Shown here one piece after another: positions 61,186 to 64,000 of a DNA stretch of 64,000 bases. This stretch comes from Sipunculus nudus (Eukaryota > Annelida > Sipuncula > Golfingiida > Sipunculidae), in NCBI GenBank assembly GCA_026874595.1, contig CM049322.1:24341400-24405399 (forward strand), read 5' to 3'. A model generated the notes under the pieces. That model had not been told where the DNA came from. It did not search any database and saw nothing but the letters and a program-made list of their open reading frames with translations. Made by a program: the position numbers and the translations under genes. Positions within the stretch are counted from its first letter, which is position 1. Each line of letters opens with the position of its first letter.

Positions 61186-64000
61186 CAGTTGTACGGACTT
61201 TTTTTCGCAATGCCTGCAGATATTGGCCTGATTTTTGGTGTGTGGGCAGATATAGACCAGTTTCAGATCGAGTTCGCGTTTCGTCCCGGTTGACCTACTT
61301 TTGACCGTTTTACGGCTCCTAAACTTAGAAAATTTCATGAAAAATAGAAATATTCATAACAGATACACATGTACGGACTTTTTTTCGCAATGCCTGCAGA
61401 TATTGGCCTGATTTTTGGTGTGTTAGCAGATATAGACCAGTTACAGATCGAGTTCCCGTTTCGTCCTGGTTGACCTTCTTTTGACCGTTTTACGGCTCCT
61501 AAACTTAGAAATTTTCATGAAAAATAGAAATATTCATGACAGATACACATGTACGGACTTTTTTCGCAATGCCTGCAGATATTGGCCTGATTTTTGGTGT
61601 GTGGGCAGATATAGACCAGTTACAGATCGAATTCATGTTTCGTCCCGGTTGACCTACTTTTGACCGTTTTACGGCTCCTGAACATAGAAAATTTCATGAA
61701 AAATATGAAATATCATGACAAATACACATGTACGGACTTTTTTTCGCAGTGCCTGCAGATATTGGCCTGATTTTTGGTGTGTGGGCAGATAATGACCAGT
61801 TACAGATCGAGTTTACGTTTCGTCCCGGTTGACCTACTTTTGACCGTTTTACGGCTCCTGAACATAGAAAATTTCATGAAAAATATGAAATTTCATGACA
61901 AATACACATGTACAGACCTTTTTTCGCAGAGCCTGCAGATATTGGCCTGATTTTTGGTGTGTTAGCAGATATAGACCAGTTACAGATCGAGTTCGCGTTT
62001 CGTCCTGGTTGACCTACTTTTTGACCGTTTTACAGCTCCTGAACATAGAAAATTTCATGAAAAATATGAAATTTCATGACAAATACACATGTATGGACTT
62101 TTTTCGCAGTGCCTGCAGATATTGGCCTGATTTTTGGTGTGTGGACAGATATAGACCAGTTACAAATTGAGTTTGCGTTTCGTCCCGGTTGACCTATTTT
62201 GACCGTTTTACGGCTCCTAAACTTAGAAATTTTCATGAAAAATAGAAATATCCATGACAGATACACATGTACGGACTTTTTTCGCAATGCCTGCAGATAT
62301 TGGCCTGATTTTTGGTGTGTGGGCAGATATAGACCAGTTACAGATCGAGTTTACGTTTCGTCCCGGTTGACCTACTTTTGACCGTTTTACGGCTCCTGAA
62401 CATAGAAAATTTCATGAAAAATATGAAATTTCATGACAAATACACATGTACAGACTTTTTTTCGCAGAGCCTGCAGATATTGGCCTGATTTTTGGTGTGT
62501 TAGCAGATATAGACCAGTTACAGATCGAGTTCGCGTTTCGTCCTGGTTGACCTACTTTTTGACCGTTTTACAGCTCCTGAACATAGAAAATTTCATGAAA
62601 AATATGAAATTTCATGACAAATACACATGTATGGACTTTTTTTCGCAGTGCCTGCAGATATTGGCCTGATTTTTGGTGTGTGGACAGATATAGACCAGTT
62701 ACAAATTGAGTTTGCGTTTCGTCCCGGTTGACCTATTTTGACCGTTTTACGGCTCCTAAACTTAGAAATTTTCATGAAAAATAGAAATATCCATGACAGA
62801 TACACATGTACGGACTTTTTTCGCAATGCCTGCAGATATTGGCCTGATTTTTGGTGTGTGGGCAGATATAGACCAGTTACAGATCGAATTAATGTTTCTT
62901 CCCGGTTGACCTACTTTTGACCGTTTTTACGGCTCCTGAACATAGAAAATTTCATGAAAAATATGAAATTTCATGACAAATACACATGTACGGACTTTTT
63001 TCGCAGTGCCTGCAGATATTGGCCTGATTTTTGGTGTGTGGACAGATATAGACCAGTTACAGATCGAGTTCGCGTTTCGTCCCGGTTGACCTACTTTTGA
63101 CCGTTTTACGGCTCCTAAACTTAGAAATTTTCATGAAAAATAAGAATATTCATGACAGATACACATGTAGGGTTTTTTTTCGCAATGCCTGCAGATATTG
63201 GCCTGATTTTTAGTGTGTTGGCAGATATAGACCAGTTACAGATTGAGTTCGCGTTTCGTCCCGGTTGACCTACTTTTGACTGTTTTACGGCTCCTAAACT
63301 TAGAAAATTTCATGAAAAATAGAAATATTCATGACACATACACATGTACGGATTTTTTTTCGATATGCCTGCAGATATTGGCCTGATTTTTGGTGTGTGA
63401 GCAGATATAGACCAGTTACAGATCGAGTTCGTGTTTCGTCCCGGTTGACCTACTTTTGACCGTTTTACGGCTCCTAAACTTAGAAATTTTCATGAAAAAT
63501 AGAAATATTCGTGACAGATACACATGTACGGACATTTTTTTCGCAATGCCTGCAGATATTGGCCTGATTTTTGGTGTGTGGGCAGATATAGACCAGTTAC
63601 AGATCGAGTTCACGTTTCGTCCCCGTTGACCTATTTTTTTACCGTTTTACGGCTCCTATATTTAGAAAATTTCATGAAAAATAGAAATATTCATGACAGA
63701 TACACATGTACAGACTTTTTTTCACAATGCCTGCAGATATTGGCCTAATATTTGGTGTGTGGGCAGATATAGTCCAGTTACAGATCGAGTTTGCGTTTCG
63801 TCCTGGTTGACCTATTTTGACCGTTTTACGGCTCCTGAACATAGAAAATTTCATGAAAAATATGAAATTTCATGACAAATACACATGTACAGACTTTTTT
63901 TCGCAGAGCCTGCAGATATTGGCCTGATTTTTGGTGTGTTAGCAGATATAGACCAGTTACAGATCGAGTTCGCGTTTCGTCCTGGTTGACCTACTTTTTG
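61186..64000 (+). repeat. ~180-bp satellite array with higher-order structure, runs off the window
   Basis: About 15.6 monomers of 179-180 bp, each with TTTTTTCGCARWGCCTGCAG, GGCCTGATTTTTGGTGTGT and a GACCGTTTTACGGCTCCT box. Two monomer classes differ at the end (AAACTTAGAAA..ATAGAAATATTCATGACAG versus GAACATAGAAA..TATGAAATTTCATGACAA). Monomers 61911-62450 and 62451-62990 form two nearly identical three-monomer blocks, and the first monomer type returns at about 63891. Frames of 60-90 codons repeat with the monomer and are not genes. Confidence 0.95.

Noticed and set aside
61141-63875. Many 60-90-codon frames, all alike, on both strands
   Set aside because: They recur with each 180-bp satellite monomer.
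1-64000. tRNA, rRNA, riboswitch or operon-like features
   Set aside because: None seen on a reading of both strands, and eukaryotic gene structure makes operon features unlikely. A tRNA scan could not be run here.

Overview
The window reads as AT-rich, repeat-dense nuclear DNA of an animal. Genes have GT-AG introns and Kozak-type starts, and there are long AT microsatellites, poly-G runs and many short transposons. The repeats whose ends form an AGCTCAGCTGACT hairpin followed by CCGT-type microsatellite resemble elements known from bivalve molluscs, so a marine bivalve or related lophotrochozoan is the best guess (inference, not proof). There is no bacterial gene organisation, rRNA, tRNA or CRISPR array that I can see.

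Only two convincing host genes are present. The first (minus strand, exons 17917-17797 and 16131-14693) encodes a predicted 519-residue, probably disordered protein with five KSPxPM-type repeats and a KVKF motif of the PP1-docking type. The second (plus strand, coding 50720-51673) encodes a 317-residue protein with one C2HC and one C2H2 zinc finger, preceded by a probable 5'UTR intron. A small unassigned ORF lies at 24862-25122.

Most of the rest is mobile or tandem DNA. 1-4 kb: AT-rich spacer. 4.0-7.15 kb: an element with imperfect ~33-bp inverted ends, split by a hAT-type MITE with a perfect 8-bp target duplication (second copy at 34.9-35.4 kb). 7.9-13.8 kb: five different minisatellites (65, 27, 32, 27 and 26 bp units) and a decayed BEL/Pao integrase. 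14.7-17.9 kb: gene 1. 18-25 kb: mostly empty, with one TTAA-flanked MITE. 25.6-27.9 kb: an element with six ~340-bp core repeats. 28-30.6 kb: a MITE and a 5'-truncated LINE. 33-35 kb: two tandem-repeat clusters. 36.1-36.7 kb: an unidentified, heavily decayed coding sequence.

41.1-44.8 kb: a long-TIR Mutator-like element with a 9-bp target duplication, inserted 9 bp inside a small MITE that has a second copy nearby. 44.9-47.0 kb: a foldback element, a ~55-bp-arm hairpin and G-rich repeats. 47.2-60.9 kb: two ~2.7-kb direct copies of the AGCTCAG family flank the zinc-finger gene, a broken hAT transposase and a 48-bp minisatellite. 61.1-64 kb: a ~180-bp satellite with a three-monomer higher-order repeat that runs off the window.

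The main biological theme is a family of hairpin-plus-microsatellite elements that carry tandem cores and appear to seed satellites. Its architecture resembles the pearl elements and non-autonomous Helentrons described in bivalves. All identities, repeat counts and alignments were made by eye.
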